Below are positions 6,807-8,248 of a DNA stretch of 8,248 nucleotides, in pieces. The translations under genes and the position numbers were made by a program. The stretch comes from UQRS01 sp964481575 (lineage in GTDB: Bacteria; Bacillota; Clostridia; Oscillospirales; Acutalibacteraceae): contig CAYZTR010000062.1 in assembly GCA_964481575.1 (NCBI GenBank), forward strand, positions 1 through 8,248, written 5' to 3'. How positions within the stretch are numbered: position 1 is the first letter of the stretch; every line of letters starts with the position of its first letter. Under the pieces are notes generated by a model. It saw only the letters and a program-made list of their open reading frames with translations, did not search any database and was not told the origin of the DNA.

Positions 6807-8025
6807 TCTGCTTTTCTCCAATATGATTTCTTTCCAGAAAATCCCTGATCGCGTAATAATTGCGCTCACAATAATTGTGATCATGAAATGGAAAGAACTC
6901 ATCCGCCCGCTGACAATATTGTGCCTCCGGTGCAAAGCTGGACTGCACACATTTATCGATCCACTGAAGCATTTCAACCTGGGTATGGCAAACCTGACCA
7001 AATCCATCTTTTTCGTAATCAAAGTAGCCTTCCGGTAAATGGTAGTTCCGAAATTGTTCGTAGTCTGCCTGATAATAAGCCAGTGGCTTTCGCAGATATG
7101 CAAAGTCAATAGCTACACTACTGTAGTCTGTAATCAGGCAGGAGGAACTTTTTAACACATCAATTATGTCTCCATTTTCCAAATTCAGTACTTCCAACCG
7201 ACTGCTCAGCTTTTCGAAATATCCATTATATTGCTGCATATTTCTATGTAAGCAAAGAACCAACTTTAGATCCGTCTGCTGATAGCGCACCAAAATTGCA
7301 GTAATCAAACTGGACCATGTTTTATAAAAGACGGTCTGCTCAAAATTTATTGTTCCTTCGATTTGCTCCATTTCGTGGGTTCGGTAGAGCCATTCCCGCC
7401 ACGTTGGCATGATCCCGATAGTAGCTGACTGAGACGTGTCGACTAAATTATCGTAGCGACACAACCCGGTTAAGACGATTGCGCCATCTGGATAGCCAAA
7501 ATGGCTGCTAACAAATTCATACTCCCGTTTGGTCGAGCACATGAATAGGCTTAACTTTGCTTTCTTGTAATGAAGAAAGGGCAGATCATCTTTGATAATC
7601 CCGTGTTGTAGGAAAACACGTATATTTTTCCAGATACCTGTGATGACTTCCAATACGTAGCATACGGCAGCGTTGGGTTTTCCTCCTTTTTGAGAACTGA
7701 TATTTACTTCGGCCGCCAAATAATAGATCCAGTGCTTCAAACTTCCATATGAAATAACTTCACCTAAGGAACGAACACGTGAAATATCTGGGCTACCAGT
7801 GTCTAATGCATATACAGCATCGACTGATGGCTGTTTGGAACGGAGATATCGAAACAGGTAATAGGCATTATCCCGGGCTTCTGGACCATATTCGCAAAGG
7901 AGCCAGAGATGTTTTCTACGCTTCTTGTAAATGAGGGCTATGGGTAATGCAATTAGGAATTGAAAGACAGCAAAAAAATCCTTCAACCTTAACGTGCGTA
8001 GTTTTTGAAAAAAAGATCTGTTCAT
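6775..8025 (-). CDS. CDP-glycerol glycerophosphotransferase-like protein (TagB/TagF family)
   Basis: A 416-residue protein that matches the glycerophosphotransferase family, whose members move glycerol-phosphate (or a related alditol phosphate) from a CDP donor onto a growing teichoic-acid-type polymer at the inner membrane face. Visible family motifs are LQHGIIKDD (about 139-147), TGLCRYD (186-192), PTWR (207-210), TDYSS (299-303) and FAYLRKPL (308-315). The usual PHP-type histidine site reads LHRNM near 259-263, so the second-histidine region is slightly divergent. A basic and hydrophobic N-terminus (about residues 1-37) could be membrane-associated. I chose ATG at 8025. A TTG nine bases upstream is in frame, and neither has a strong ribosome binding site. 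It is the first gene of the minus-strand train and overlaps the next gene by 32 bases. By eye it is A+T-richer than the ABC genes downstream. The exact acceptor and alditol are not deducible. Confidence 0.88.
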   Translation of the reverse strand: MNRSFFQKLRTLRLKDFFAVFQFLIALPIALIYKKRRKHLWLLCEYGPEARDNAYYLFRYLRSKQPSVDAVYALDTGSPDISRVRSLGEVISYGSLKHWIYYLAAEVNISSQKGGKPNAAVCYVLEVITGIWKNIRVFLQHGIIKDDLPFLHYKKAKLSLFMCSTKREYEFVSSHFGYPDGAIVLTGLCRYDNLVDTSQSATIGIMPTWREWLYRTHEMEQIEGTINFEQTVFYKTWSSLITAILVRYQQTDLKLVLCLHRNMQQYNGYFEKLSSRLEVLNLENGDIIDVLKSSSCLITDYSSVAIDFAYLRKPLAYYQADYEQFRNYHLPEGYFDYEKDGFGQVCHTQVEMLQWIDKCVQSSFAPEAQYCQRADEFFPFHDHNYCERNYYAIRDFLERNHIGEKQNDGTAQAVGN

Positions 8026-8156
8026 AACAATCAACCACGAAATTTCGATAAAGCTGTTAAGGACACCATTTCCCCGTGAATCTCAAATTGCTCTTGCTGC
8101 TCTTGAAGGCAACACAATAAGTCTGATTCTTAATGGCAGGAAGCCTTTATTCCCTC

Positions 8157-8162
8157 TACAAT
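8157..8162 (+). promoter_or_regulatory. Possible -10 element for the serine recombinase gene
   Basis: TACAAT matches the consensus -10 at five of six positions and lies about 32 bases before the start codon. No convincing -35 is seen at 16-18 bases upstream, so this is weak. The left arm of an inverted repeat (8161-8170) overlaps it and the likely transcription start. Confidence 0.25.
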
Positions 8163-8220
8163 ATAGCCATCACTAAAAACAGGAGGAAATGATTATGCAA
8201 TCTGCTCTTTATGGCTATAT
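8161..8220. repeat. Perfect 10-bp inverted repeat around the recombinase ribosome binding site and start
   Basis: ATATAGCCAT at 8161-8170 is exactly repeated in inverted orientation as ATGGCTATAT at 8211-8220, with 40 bases between. The loop holds the AGGAGG and both candidate start codons. The right arm lies in the codons for the conserved Tyr-Gly-Tyr-Ile. It could form an mRNA hairpin over the translation start or be a protein-binding pair used for autoregulation. Part of the right arm is constrained by protein coding, so chance is possible. Confidence 0.4.
8181..8186 (+). promoter_or_regulatory. Ribosome binding site of the serine recombinase
   Basis: A consensus AGGAGG. Two in-frame ATG codons follow, and the spacing of eight bases selects the one at 8195 over the one at 8189. 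Confidence 0.8.
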
Positions 8221-8248
8221 CCGTGTCTCCACAAGGGATCAGAACGAG
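8195..8248 (+). CDS. Serine recombinase (resolvase/invertase family), N-terminal fragment
   Basis: Only the first 18 codons lie in the window, and the gene runs off the right edge. They contain YGYIRVSTRDQNE, the N-terminal signature of serine recombinases. Ser 12 is the expected nucleophile of the family and Arg 10 a conserved active-site residue. ATG at 8195 lies eight bases after a perfect AGGAGG at 8181-8186. The ATG at 8189 is in frame but too close to that site. The very short leader before the catalytic motif resembles small invertases and resolvases, although large serine integrases can begin in the same way, so the subclass cannot be decided here. The gene diverges from the polymer operon. 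It may belong to a mobile element at the locus edge or invert a nearby DNA segment. Confidence 0.85.
   Translation, partial: MQSALYGYIRVSTRDQNE

Larger units (their letters stand above)
8026..8194. other. Divergent intergenic region between the polymer operon and the recombinase
   Basis: About 170 bases separate the two divergent genes and must hold both promoters if each has its own. On the minus strand I found no convincing -35/-10 pair for the polymer operon. On the plus strand only the weak TACAAT at 8157 stands out. An 8-base direct repeat, TGCTCTTG, occurs at 8089-8096 and 8098-8105. No terminator or further gene is visible. Confidence 0.5.

Noticed and set aside
6807..7109. Upstream extension of the Stealth reading frame by 101 codons
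   Set aside because: It overlaps the well-supported glycerophosphotransferase gene, shows no Stealth motif, and the good ribosome binding site lies just before 6806.
8089..8105. Direct repeat TGCTCTTG twice
   Set aside because: It is short, low-complexity sequence with no clear relation to a promoter, so it is not called as an operator.

Overview
The window looks like an accessory cell-surface polymer locus from a low-to-mid G+C Gram-positive bacterium, most likely an anaerobic gut-type clostridium. The reasons are strong AGGAGG-type ribosome binding sites, a teichoic-acid style gene set (CDP-glycerol phosphotransferases plus a TagG/TagH-like ABC exporter), acyltransferase-3 and serine-recombinase sequences of Firmicutes type, and A+T-rich intergenic DNA. 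No ribosomal or housekeeping marker is present, so the genus cannot be named.

Layout. Positions 8025 to 419 form one tight minus-strand gene train. In transcription order it holds: a CDP-glycerol glycerophosphotransferase-like protein (8025-6775); a Stealth-family sugar-phosphate transferase (6806-5781, overlapping its predecessor); an ABC-2 permease (5740-4955); its ATPase (4933-4196); a large two-domain protein joining a GT2 glycosyltransferase to a second CDP-glycerol phosphotransferase domain (4164-1453, possibly from 4233); and an integral membrane acyltransferase-3 protein (1465-419, overlapping by 13 bases). A rho-independent terminator on the minus strand lies at 249-279. On the right edge, a small serine recombinase gene starts at 8195 on the plus strand, diverging from the operon and cut by the window end.

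How the genes fit together (inference from families). The Stealth protein, GT2 domain and two CDP-alditol transferase domains would assemble a phosphate-linked, teichoic-acid-like or capsular polymer on the cytoplasmic face. The two ABC proteins would export it, and the acyltransferase would decorate it. Genes for CDP-glycerol synthesis, priming and wall attachment are not in the window.

Most notable points. (1) A nine-base homopolymeric C tract lies in codons 30-33 of the acyltransferase, an arrangement expected for slipped-strand phase variation of polymer acylation. (2) Positions 64-220 are an almost unbroken chain of back-to-back hairpins with no coding potential, just downstream of a good minus-strand promoter-like sequence. 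This is a candidate structured RNA or dispersed palindromic element. (3) A serine recombinase start lies beside the locus, with a perfect 10-bp inverted repeat bracketing its ribosome binding site and start codon.
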